DNA of 64,000 bases, from positions 3,988,501-4,052,500 of the forward strand of contig OX326959.1 of assembly GCA_946800325.1 (NCBI GenBank), in the 5' to 3' direction. This DNA comes from Luzula sylvatica. Its lineage: Eukaryota; Streptophyta; Magnoliopsida; Poales; Juncaceae. Both the position numbers and the translations under genes were made by a program. The first letter of the stretch is position 1, and each line of letters begins with the position of its first letter. Positions 14,013 to 26,040 of this stretch are shown one piece after another. Under the pieces are notes generated by a model. That model saw only the letters and a program-made list of their open reading frames with translations. It was not told where the DNA came from and did not search any database.

Positions 14013-16439
14013 TTGTGATATTTGGTGAAAAGTTATGTAGTGAAATATACGATACAAATGATCTAAACACACGTTATTTGAACTCCTCAAAGCGTTAAAA
14101 TCTTGTTTTGAATCTAAAAACAAACTTTCTTAGTGTTTGTGAAATTTGGTGAAAAGTTATGTAGTAAAAGATACGATACAAATGTTCTAAAAACACGTTA
14201 TTTGAACTCCTCCAAGCGTTAAAATCTTGTTTTGAATCGAAAAACAAACTTTCTTAGTGTTTGTGAAATTTGGTGAAAAGTTATGTAGTAAACGATACGA
14301 TACAAATGATCTAAAAACATGTTATTTCAACTCCTCAAAGCGTTAAAATCTTGGTTTGAATCGAAAAACAAACATTCTTAGTGTTTGTGAAATTTGGTGA
14401 AAAGTTATGTAGTAAAAGATACGATACAAATGATCTGAAAACATGTTATTTCAACTCCTCAAAACGTTAATATCTTGTTTTGAATCGAAAAACAAACTTT
14501 CTTAGTGTTTGTGAAATTTGGTGAAAAGTTATGTAGTGAAAGATACGATACAAATGATCTAAACACACGTTATTTGAACTCCTCAAAGCGTTAAAATCTT
14601 GTTTTGAATCTAAAAACAAACTTTCTTAGTGTTTGTGAAATTTGGTGAAAAGTTATGTAGTAAAAGATACGATACAAATGATCTAAAAACACGTTATTAG
14701 AACTCCTCAAAGCGTTAAAATCTTGTTTTGAATCGAAAAACAAACTTTCTTAGTGTTTGTGAAATTTGGTGAAAAGTTATGTAGTAAACGATACGATACA
14801 AATGATCTAAACACACGTTATTTGAACTCCTCAAAGCGTTAAAATCTTGTTTGGAATCGAAAAACAAACTTTCTTATTGTTTGTGAAATTTGGTGAAAAG
14901 TTATGTAGTAAAAGATACGATACAAATGATCTAAAAACACGTTATTTGAACTCATCAAAGCGTCAAAATCTTGTTTTGAATCGAAAAACAAACTTTCTTG
15001 GTGTTTGTGAAATTTGGTGAAAAGTTATATAGCAAAAGATACGATACAAATGATGTAAAAACACGTTATTTCAACTCCTCAAAGCGTTAAAATCTTGTTT
15101 TGAATCGAAAAACAAACTTTCTTAGTGTTTGTGAAATTTGGTGAAAAGTTATGTAGTGAAAGATACGATACAAATGATCTAAACACACGTTATTTGAACT
15201 CCTCAAAGCGTTAAAATCTTGTTTTGAATCTAAAAACAAACATTCTTAGTGTTTGTGAAATTTGGTGAAAAGTTATGTAGTAAAAGATACGATACAAATG
15301 ATCTAAAAACACGTTATTTGAACTCCTCAAAGCGTTAAAATCTTGTTTTGAATCGAAAAACAAACTTTCTTAGTGTTTGTGAAATTTGGTGAAAAGTTAT
15401 GTAGTAACCGATACGATACAAATGATCTAAACACACGTTATTTGAACTCCTCAAAGCGTTAAAATCTTGTTTGGAATCGAAAAACAAACTTTCTTAGTGT
15501 TTGTGAAATTTGGTGAAAAGTTATGTAGTAAAAGATACGATACAAATGATCTAAAAACACGTTATTTGAACTCATCAAAGCGTCAAAATCTTGTTTTGAA
15601 TCGAAAAACAAACTTTATTGGTGTTTGTGAAATTTGGTGAAAAGTTATATAGCAAAAGATACGATACAAATGATGTAAAAACACGTTATTTCAACTCCTC
15701 AAAGCGTTAAAATCTTGTTTTGAATCGAAAAACAAACTTTCTTAGTGTTTGTGAAATTTGGTGAAAAGTTATGTAGTAAAAGATACGATACAAATGATCT
15801 AAAAACACGTTATTTGAACTCATCAAAGCGTCAAAATCTTGTTTTGAATCGAAAAACAAACTTTATTGGTGTTTGTGAAATTTGGTGAAAAGTTATATAG
15901 CAAAAGATACGATACAAATGATGTAAAAACACGTTATTTGAACTCCTCAAAGCGTTAAAATCTTGTTTTGAATCTAAAAACAAACTTTCATAGTGTTTGT
16001 GAAATTTTGTGAAAAGTTATGTAGTAATAGATACGATACAAATGATCTAAAAACACGTTATTTGCACTCCTCAAAGCGTTAAAATCTTGTTTTGAATCGA
16101 AAAACAAACATTCTTAGTGTTTGTGAAATTTGGTGAAAAGTTATGTAGAAAAAGATACGATACAAATGATTTAAAAACATGTCATTTCAACTCCTCAAAG
16201 CGTTAAAATCTTGTTTTGAATCGAAAAACAAACTTTCTTAGTGTTTGTGAAATTTGGTGAAAAGTTATGTAGTGAAAGATACGATACAAATGATCTAAAC
16301 ACACGTTATTTGAACTCCTCAAAGCGTTAAAATCTTGTTTTGAATCTAAAAACAAACTTTCTTAGTGTTTGTGAAATTTGGTGAAAAGTTATGTAGTAAA
16401 AGATACGATACAAATGATCTAAAAACACGTTATTTGAAC

Positions 16440-16500
16440 TCCTCAAAGCGTTAAAATCTTGTTTGGAATCGAAAAACAAACTTTCTTAGTGTTTGTGAAA
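16440..16500. other. Joint of a 16-monomer deletion
   Basis: Around here the offset to HOR unit 2 changes from 6324 to 4340 bp. The monomer begins like the one near 10120 and ends like the one near 12120, marked by TTTGGAATCG followed by ATTTTGTG. Both parents share long identical stretches, so the exact crossover cannot be placed. An equal-register joint between homologous monomers is what unequal crossing-over or single-strand annealing would leave. Confidence 0.65.
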
Positions 16501-17484
16501 TTTTGTGAAAAGTTATGTAGTAAAAGATACGATACAAATGATCTGAAAACACGTTATTTGAACTCCTCAAAGCGTTAAAATCTGGTTTTGAATCGAAAAA
16601 CAAACTTTCTTAGTGTATGTGAAATTTGGTGAAAAGTTATGTAGTAAAAGATACGATACAAATGACCTAAAAACACGTTATTTGAACTCCTCAAAGCGTT
16701 AAAATCTTGTTTTGAATTGAAAAACAAACTTTCTTAATGTTTGTGAAATTTGGTGAAAAGTTATGTAGTAAACGATACGATACAAATGATCTAAACACAC
16801 ATTATTTGAACTCCTCAAAGCGTTAAAATCTTGTTTTGAATCGAAAAACAAACTTTCTTAGTGTTTGTAAAATTTGGTGAAAAGTTATGTAGTAAAAGAT
16901 ACGATACAAATGATCTAAAAACACGTTATTTGAACTCCTCAAAGCGTTAAAATCTTGTTTAGAATCGAAAAACAAACTTTCTTAGTGTTTGCGAAATTTG
17001 GTGAAAAGTTATGTAGTAAAAGATACGATACAAATGATCTAAAAACACGTGATTTGAACTCCTCAAAGCGTTAAAATCTTGTTTGGAATCGAAAAACAAA
17101 CTTTCTTAGTGTTTGTGAAATTTGGTGAAAAGTTATGTAGTAAAAGATACGATACAAATGATCTGAAAACACGTTATTTGAACTCCTCAAAGCGTCAAAA
17201 TCTTGTTTTGAATCGAAAAACAAACTTTCTTAGTGTTTGTGAAATTTGGTGAAAAGTTATGTAGTAAAAGATACGATACAAATGACCTAAAAACACGTTA
17301 TTTGAACTCCTCAAAGCGTTAAAATCTTGTTTTGAATCGAAAAACAAACTTTCTTAGTGTTTGTGAAATTTGCTGAAAAGTTATGTAGTGAAAGATACGA
17401 TACAAATGATCTAAACACACGTTATTTGAAATCCTCAAAGCGTTAAAATCTTGTTTTGAATCTAAAAACAAACTTTCATAGTGT

Positions 17485-18352
17485 TTGTGATATTTGGTGA
17501 AAAGTTATGTAGTGAAATATACGATACAAATGATCTAAACACACGTTATTTGAACTCCTCAAAGCGTTAAAATCTTGTTTTGAATCTAAAAACAAACTTT
17601 CTTAGTGTTTGTGAAATTTGGTGAAAAGTTATGTAGTAAAAGATACGATACAAATGTTCTAAAAACACGTTATTTGAACTCCTCCAAGCGTCAAAATCTT
17701 GTTTTGAATCGAAAAACAAACTTTCTTAGTGTTTGTGAAATTTGGTGAAAAGTTATGTAGTAAACGATACGATACAAATGATCTAAAAACACGTTATTTG
17801 AACTCCTCAAAGCGTTAAAATCTTGTTTTGAATCGAAAAACAAACTTTCTTAGTGTTTGTGAAATTTGGTGAAAATTTATGTAGTAAACGATACGATACA
17901 AATGATCTAAACACACGTTATTTGAACTCCTCAAAGCGTTAAAATCTTGTTTGGAATCGAAAAACAAACTTTCTTAGTGTTTGTGAAATTTGGTGAAAAG
18001 TTATGTAGTAAAAGATACGATACAAATGATCTAAAAACACGTTATTTGAACTCCTCAAAGCGTCAAAATCTTGTTTTGAATCGAAAAACAAACTTTCTTA
18101 GTGTTTGTGAAATTTGGTGAAAAGTTATGTAGTAAAAGATACGATACAAATGACCTAAAAACACGTTATTTGAACTCCTCAAAGCGTTAAAATCTTGTTT
18201 TGAATCGAAAAACAAACTTTCTTAGTGTTTGTGAAATTTGCTGAAAAGTTATGTAGTGAAAGATACGATACAAATGATCTAAACACACGTTATTTGAACT
18301 CCTCAAATCGTTAAAATCTTGTTTTGAATCTAAAAACAAACTTTCATAGTGT
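17485..18352 (+). repeat. 7-monomer module, copy 3
   Basis: Lies 4340 bp from copy 2 and shares its GAAAATTTATG variant (near 17874). Confidence 0.8.
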
Positions 18353-21300
18353 TTGTGATATTTGGTGAAAAGTTATGTAGTGAAATATACGATACAAATG
18401 ATCTAAACACACGTTATTTGAACTCCTCAAAGCGTTAAAATCTTGTTTTGAATCTAAAAACAAACTTTCTTAGTGTTTGTGAAATTTGGTGAAAAGTTAT
18501 GTAGTAAAAGATACGATACAAATGTTCTAAAAACACGTTATTTGAACTCCTCCAAGCGTTAAAATCTTGTTTTGAATCGAAAAACAAACTTTCTTAGTGT
18601 TTGTGAAATTTGGTGAAAAGTTATGTAGTAAACGATACGATACAAATGATCTAAAAACATGTTATTTCAACTCCTCAAAGCGTTAAAATCTTGGTTTGAA
18701 TCGAAAAACAAACATTCTTAGTGTTTGTGAAATTTGGTGAAAAGTTATGTAGTAAAAGATACGATACAAATGATCTGAAAACATGTTATTTCAACTCCTC
18801 AAAACGTTAATATCTTGTTTTGAATCGAAAAACAAACTTTCTTAGTGTTTGTGAAATTTGGTGAAAAGTTATGTAGTGAAAGATACGATACAAATGATCT
18901 AAACACACGTTATTTGAACTCCTCAAAGCGTTAAAATCTTGTTTTGAATCTAAAAACAAACTTTCTTAGTGTTTGTGAAATTTGGTGAAAAGTTATGTAG
19001 TAAAAGATACGATACAAATGATCTAAAAACACGTTATTAGAACTCCTCAAAGCGTTAAAATCTTGTTTTGAATCGAAAAACAAACTTTCTTAGTGTTTGT
19101 GAAATTTGGTGAAAAGTTATGTAGTAAACGATACGATACAAATGATCTAAACACACGTTATTTGAACTCCTCAAAGCGTTAAAATCTTGTTTGGAATCGA
19201 AAAACAAACTTTCTTATTGTTTGTGAAATTTGGTGAAAAGTTATGTAGTAAAAGATACGATACAAATGATCTAAAAACACGTTATTTGAACTCATCAAAG
19301 CGTCAAAATCTTGTTTTGAATCGAAAAACAAACTTTCTTGGTGTTTGTGAAATTTGGTGAAAAGTTATATAGCAAAAGATACGATACAAATGATGTAAAA
19401 ACACGTTATTTCAACTCCTCAAAGCGTTAAAATCTTGTTTTGAATCGAAAAACAAACTTTCTTAGTGTTTGTGAAATTTGGTGAAAAGTTATGTAGTGAA
19501 AGATACGATACAAATGATCTAAACACACGTTATTTGAACTCCTCAAAGCGTTAAAATCTTGTTTTGAATCTAAAAACAAACATTCTTAGTGTTTGTGAAA
19601 TTTGGTGAAAAGTTATGTAGTAAAAGATACGATACAAATGATCTAAAAACACGTTATTTGAACTCCTCAAAGCGTTAAAATCTTGTTTTGAATCGAAAAA
19701 CAAACTTTCTTAGTGTTTGTGAAATTTGGTGAAAAGTTATGTAGTAACCGATACGATACAAATGATCTAAACACACGTTATTTGAACTCCTCAAAGCGTT
19801 AAAATCTTGTTTGGAATCGAAAAACAAACTTTCTTAGTGTTTGTGAAATTTGGTGAAAAGTTATGTAGTAAAAGATACGATACAAATGATCTAAAAACAC
19901 GTTATTTGAACTCATCAAAGCGTCAAAATCTTGTTTTGAATCGAAAAACAAACTTTATTGGTGTTTGTGAAATTTGGTGAAAAGTTATATAGCAAAAGAT
20001 ACGATACAAATGATGTAAAAACACGTTATTTCAACTCCTCAAAGCGTTAAAATCTTGTTTTGAATCGAAAAACAAACTTTCTTAGTGTTTGTGAAATTTG
20101 GTGAAAAGTTATGTAGTAAAAGATACGATACAAATGATCTAAAAACACGTTATTTGAACTCATCAAAGCGTCAAAATCTTGTTTTGAATCGAAAAACAAA
20201 CTTTATTGGTGTTTGTGAAATTTGGTGAAAAGTTATATAGCAAAAGATACGATACAAATGATGTAAAAACACGTTATTTGAACTCCTAAAAGCGTTAAAA
20301 TCTTGTTTTGAATCTAAAAACAAACTTTCATAGTGTTTGTGAAATTTGGTGAAAAGTTATGTAGTAATAGATACGATACAAATGATCTAAAAACACGTTA
20401 TTTGCACTCCTCAAAGCGTTAAAATCTTGTTTTGAATCGAAAAACAAACATTCTTAGTGTTTGTGAAATTTGGTGAAAAGTTATGTAGAAAAAGATACGA
20501 TACAAATGATTTAAAAACATGTCATTTCAACTCCTCAAAGCGTTAAAATCTTGTTTTGAATCGAAAAACAAACTTTCTTAGTGTTTGTGAAATTTGGTGA
20601 AAAGTTATGTAGTGAAAGATACGATACAAATGATCTAAACACACGTTATTTGAACTCCTCAAAGCGTTAAAATCTTGTTTTGAATCTAAAAACAAACTTT
20701 CTTAGTGTTTGTGAAATTTGGTGAAAAGTTATGTAGTAAAAGATACGATACAAATGATCTAAAAACACGTTATTTGAACTCCTCAAAGCGTTAAAATCTT
20801 GTTTTGAATCGAAAAACAAACTTTCTTAGTGTTTGTGAAATTTGGTGAAACGTTATGTAGTAAACGATACGATACAAATGATCTGAAAACACGTTATTTG
20901 AACTCCTCAAAGCGTCAAAATCTTGTTTTGAATCGAAAAACAAACTTTCTTAGTGTTTGCGAAATTTGGTGAAAAGTTATGTAGTAAAAGATACGATACA
21001 AATGATCTAAAAACACGTGATTTGAACTCCTCAAAGCGTTAAAATCTTGTTTGGAATCGAAAAACAAACTTTCTTAGTGTTTGTGAAATTTGGTGAAAAG
21101 TTATGTAGTAAAAGATACGATACAAATGATCTGAAAACACGTTATTTGAACTCCTCAAAGCGTCAAAATCTTGTTTTGAATCGAAAAACAAACTTTCTTA
21201 GTGTTTGTGAAATTTGGTGAAAAGTTATGTAGTAAAAGATACGATACAAATGACCTAAAAACACGTTATTTGAACTCCTCAAAGCGTTAAAATCTTGTTT

Positions 21301-24300
21301 TGAATCGAAAAACAAACTTTCTTAGTGTTTGTGAAATTTGCTGAAAAGTTATGTAGTGAAAGATACGATACAAATGATCTAAACACACGTTATTTGAACT
21401 CCTCAAATCGTTAAAATCTTGTTTTGAATCTAAAAACAAACTTTCATAGTGTTTGTGATATTTGGTGAAAAGTTATGTAGTGAAATATACGATACAAATG
21501 ATCTAAACACACGTTATTTGAACTCCTCAAAGCGTTAAAATCTTGTTTTGAATCTAAAAACAAACTTTCTTAGTGTTTGTGAAATTTGGTGAAAAGTTAT
21601 GTAGTAAAAGATACGATACAAATGTTCTAAAAACACGTTATTTGAACTCCTCCAAGCGTTAAAATCTTGTTTTGAATCGAAAAACAAACTTTCTTAGTGT
21701 TTGTGAAATTTGGTGAAAAGTTATGTAGTAAACGATACGATACAAATGATCTAAAAACATGTTATTTCAACTCCTCAAAGCGTTAAAATCTTGTTTTGAA
21801 TCGAAAAACAAACATTCTTAGTGTTTGTGAAATTTGGTGAAAAGTTATGTAGTAAAAGATACGATACAAATGATCTGAAAACATGTTATTTCAACTCCTC
21901 AAAACGTTAATATCTTGTTTTGAATCGAAAAACAAACTTTCTTAGTGTTTGTGAAATTTGGTGAAAAGTTATTTAGTGAAAGATACGATACAAATGATCT
22001 AAACACACGTTATTTGAACTCCTCAAAGCGTTAAAATCTTGTTTTGAATCTAAAAACAAACTTTCTTAGTGTTTGTGAAATTTGGTGAAAAGTTATGTAG
22101 TAAAAGATACGATACAAATGATCTAAAAACACGTTATTTGAACTCCTCAAAGCGTTAAAATCTTGTTTTGAATCGAAAAACAAACTTTCTTAGTGTTTGT
22201 GAAATTTGGTGAAAAGTTATGTAGTAAACGATACGATATAAATGATCTAAACACACGTTATTTGAACTCCTCAAAGCGTTAAAATCTTGTTTGGAATCGA
22301 AAAACAAACTTTCTTAGTGTTTGTGAAATTTGGTGAAAAGTTATGTAGTAAAAGATACGATACAAATGATCTAAAAACACGTTATTTGAACTCATCAAAG
22401 CGTCAAAATCTTGTTTTGAATCGAAAAACAAACTTTCTTGGTGTTTGTGAAATTTGGTGAAAAGTTATATAGCAAAAGATACGATACAAATGATGTAAAA
22501 ACACGTTATTTCAACTCCTCAAAGCGTTAAAATCTTGTTTTGAATCGAAAAACAAACTTTCTTAGTGTTTGTAAAATTTGGTGAAAAGTTATGTAGTGAA
22601 AGATACGATACAAATGATCTAAACACACGATATTTGAACTCCTCAAAGCGTTAAAATCTTGTTTTGAATCTAAAAACAAACTTTCATCGTGTTTGTGAAA
22701 TTTGGTGAAAAGTTATGTAGTAAAAGATACGATACAAATGATCTAAAAACACGTTATTTGAACTCCTCAAAGCGTTAAAATCTTGTTTGGAATCGAAAAA
22801 CAAACTTTCTTAGAGTTTGTGAAATTTTGTGAAAAGTTATGTAGTAAAAGATACGATACAAATGATCTGAAAACACGTTATTTGAACTCCTCAAAGCGTT
22901 AAAATCTTGTTTTGAATCGAAAAACAAACTTTCTTAGTGTATGTGAAATTTGGTGAAAAGTTATGTAGTAAAAGATACGATACAAATGACCTAAAAACAC
23001 GTTATTTGAACTCCTCAAAGCGTTAAAATCTTGTTTTGAATCGAAAAACAAACTTTCTTAGTGTTTGTGAAATTTGGTGAAAAGTTATGTAGTAAACGAT
23101 ACGATACAAATGATCTGAAAACACGTTATTTGAACTCCTCAAAGCGTCAAAATCTTGTTTTGAATCGAAAAACAAACTTTCTTAGTGTTTGCGAAATTTG
23201 GTGAAAAGTTATGTAGTAAAAGATACGATACAAATGATCTAAAAACACGTGATTTGAACTCCTCAAAGCGTTAAAATCTTGTTTGGAATCGAAAAACAAA
23301 CTTTCTTAGTGTTTGTGAAATTTGGTGAAAAGTTATGTAGTAAAAGATACGATACAAATGATCTGAAAACACGTTATTTGAACTCCTCAAAGCGTCAAAA
23401 TCTTGTTTTGAATCGAAAAACAAACTTTCTTAGTGTTTGTGAAATTTGGTGAAAAGTTATGTAGTAAAAGATACGATACAAATGACCTAAAAACACGTTA
23501 TTTGAACTCCTCAAAGCGTTAAAATCTTGTTTTGAATCGAAAAACAAACTTTCTTAGTGTTTGTGAAATTTGCTGAAAAGTTATGTAGTGAAAGATACGA
23601 TACAAATGATCTAAACACACGTTATTTGAACTCCTCAAATCGTTAAAATCTTGTTTTGAATCTAAAAACAAACTTTCATAGTGTTTGTGATATTTGGTGA
23701 AAAGTTATGTAGTGAAATATACGATACAAATGATCTAAACACACGTTATTTGAACTCCTCAAAGCGTTAAAATCTTGTTTTGAATCTAAAAACAAACTTT
23801 CTTAGTGTTTGTGAAATTTGGTGAAAAGTTATGTAGTAAAAGATACGATACAAATGTTCTAAAAACACGTTATTTGAACTCCTCCAAGCGTTAAAATCTT
23901 GTTTTGAATCGAAAAACAAACTTTCTTAGTGTTTGTGAAATTTGGTGAAAAGTTATGTAGTAAACGATACGATACAAATGATCTAAAAACATGTTATTTC
24001 AACTCCTCAAAGCGTTAAAATCTTGTTTTGAATCGAAAAACAAACATTCTTAGTGTTTGTGAAATTTGGTGAAAAGTTATGTAGTAAAAGATACGATACA
24101 AATGATCTGAAAACATGTTATTTCAACTCCTCAAAACGTTAATATCTTGTTTTGAATCGAAAAACAAACTTTCTTAGTGTTTGTGAAATTTGGTGAAAAG
24201 TTATTTAGTGAAAGATACGATACAAATGATCTAAACACACGTTATTTGAACTCCTCAAAGCGTTAAAATCTTGTTTTGAATCGAAAAACAAACTTTCTTA

Positions 24301-25916
24301 GTGTTTGTGAAATTTGGTGAAAAGTTATGTAGTAAAAGATACGATACAAATGATCTAAAAACACGTTATTTGAACTCCTCAAAGCGTTAAAATCTTGTTT
24401 TGAATCGAAAAACAAACTTTCTTAGTGTTTGTGAAATTTGGTGAAAAGTTATGTAGTAAACGATACGATATAAATGATCTAAACACACGTTATTTGAACT
24501 CCTCAAAGCGTTAAAATCTTGTTTGGAATCGAAAAACAAACTTTCTTAGTGTTTGTGAAATTTGGTGAAAAGTTATGTAGTAAAAGATACGATACAAATG
24601 ATCTAAAAACACGTTATTTGAACTCATCAAAGCGTCAAAATCTTGTTTTGAATCGAAAAACAAACTTTCTTGGTGTTTGTGAAATTTGGTGAAAAGTTAT
24701 ATAGCAAAAGATACGATACAAATGATGTAAAAACACGTTATTTCAACTCCTCAAAGCGTTAAAATCTTGTTTTGAATCGAAAAACAAACTTTCTTAGTGT
24801 TTGTAAAATTTGGTGAAAAGTTATGTAGTGAAAGATACGATACAAATGATCTAAACACACGATATTTGAACTCCTCAAAGCGTTAAAATCTTGTTTTGAA
24901 TCTAAAAACAAACTTTCATCGTGTTTGTGAAATTTGGTGAAAAGTTATGTAGTAAAAGATACGATACAAATGATCTAAAAACACGTTATTTGAACTCCTC
25001 AAAGCGTTAAAATCTTGTTTGGAATCGAAAAACAAACTTTCTTAGTGTTTGTGAAATTTTGTGAAAAGTTATGTAGTAAAAGATACGATACAAATGATCT
25101 GAAAACACGTTATTTGAACTCCTCAAAGCGTTAAAATCTTGTTTTGAATCGAAAAACAAACTTTCTTAGTGTATGTGAAATTTGGTGAAAAGTTATGTAG
25201 TAAAAGATACGATACAAATGACCTAAAAACACGTTATTTGAACTCCTCAAAGCGTTAAAATCTTGTTTTGAATCGAAAAACAAACTTTCTTAGTATTTGT
25301 AAAATTTGGTGAAAAGTTATGTAGTAAAAGATACGATACAAATGATCTAAAAACACGTTATTTGAACTCCTCAAAGCGTTAAAATCTTGTTTAGAATCGA
25401 AAAACAAACTTTCTTAGTGTTTGCGAAATTTGGTGAAAAGTTATGTAGTAAAAGATACGATACAAATGATCTAAAAACACGTGATTCGAACTCCTCAAAG
25501 CGTTAAAATCTTGTTTGGAATCGAAAAACAAACTTTCTTAGTGTTTGTGAAATTTGGTGAAAAGTTATGTAGTAAAAGATACGATACAAATGATCTGAAA
25601 ACACGTTATTTGAACTCCTCAAAGCGTCAAAATCTTGTTTTGAATCGAAAAACAAACTTTCTTAGTGTTTGTGAAATTTGGTGAAAAGTTATGTAGTAAA
25701 AGATACGATACAAATGACCTAAAAACACGTTATTTGAACTCCTCAAAGCGTTAAAATCTTGTTTTGAATCGAAAAACAAACTTTCTTAGTGTTTGTGAAA
25801 TTTGCTGAAAAGTTATGTAGTGAAAGATACGATACAAATGATCTAAACACACGTTATTTGAACTCCTCAAATCGTTAAAATCTTGTTTTGAATCTAAAAA
25901 CAAACTTTCTTAGTGT
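18353..25916 (+). repeat. HOR unit 4: 61 monomers (25+18+18)
   Basis: Anchors at 18353, 21453 and 23685. The first part matches HOR unit 3 at an offset of 4340 bp (GGTTTG 14353/18693, GTAACCG 15405/19745, and TTTGCACTCC shared near 16061 and 20401). The two 18-monomer segments (21453-23684, 23685-25916) are close relatives that both contain the ATTTAGTG monomer (21975 and 24207), but they differ near the monomers carrying CACGTG. Private changes include CTCCTAAAAGCG near 20284, GAAACGTTATG near 20848, TAGAGTTTG near 22811 and TAGTATTTG near 25291. Confidence 0.8.
25478..25483. other. CACGTG-bearing monomer class (example)
   Basis: A T-to-G change turns the usual CACGTT into the palindrome CACGTG. 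I count sixteen sites: 2662, 5018, 5886, 6382, 10350, 12706, 17046, 21014, 23246, 25478, 28454, 30686, 32298, 43089, 54379 and 57355. Four of them (25478, 30686, 54379, 57355) also read ATTCGAAC in place of ATTTGAAC. CACGTG is a core for bHLH and bZIP factors in eukaryotes, but with no gene nearby a regulatory role is not supported. It is mainly useful as a monomer-class marker. Confidence 0.6.
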
Positions 25917-26040
25917 TTGTGAAATTTGGTGAAAAGTTATGTAGTAAAAGATACGATACAAATGTTCTAAAAACACGTTATTTGAACTCCTCCAAGCGTT
26001 AAAATCTTGTTTTGAATCGAAAAACAAACTTTCTTAGTGT
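25793..26040. other. Joint with loss of one anchor monomer
   Basis: Everywhere else the TTTGCTGAAAAG monomer (here 25793-25916) is followed by the GATATT anchor monomer, which is followed by the GTTCT/CTCCAAG monomer. Here the GTTCT monomer (25917-26040) comes directly after TTTGCTG, so one 124-bp unit is missing. Downstream order then matches 18477 onward at an offset of 7440 bp. It is either a single-monomer deletion or the boundary of the 60-monomer block duplication. Confidence 0.75.

Larger units (their letters stand above)
14013..18352 (+). repeat. HOR unit 3: 35 monomers (4340 bp), deleted form of the 51-mer
   Basis: Anchors at 14013 and 17485 give 28 and 7 monomers. Up to about 16450 this unit follows 7689 onward at an offset of 6324 bp. 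After that it follows 12121 onward at an offset of 4340 bp (for example ATTTTGTGAAAAG near 12163 and 16503). The change of offset, 1984 bp, is exactly 16 monomers, which marks a deletion in register. Private variants include TCTGGTTTTG near 16581 and GAAATCCTCAAAG near 17428. Confidence 0.82.

Noticed and set aside
14013..18352. The two 35-monomer units (14013 and 32737) as the same HOR
   Set aside because: Their anchor intervals differ (28+7 against 17+6+12), and so do their diagnostic variants; only the length is equal.
25478..25483. CACGTG as a promoter G-box
   Set aside because: No gene, TATA context or transcription start accompanies it. It is a single-base variant that was amplified with its monomer.
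25481..25684. Open reading frame of 67 codons, identical at 30689, 54382 and 57358
   Set aside because: It opens only because the CACGTGATTCG monomer supplies a GTG start and removes a TGA. It runs through satellite sequence with no ribosome-binding or promoter context, and its four copies are just HOR copies 42 or 24 monomers apart (plus the TAG-shifted distance). Its product is a reading of the repeat and resembles no protein I know.
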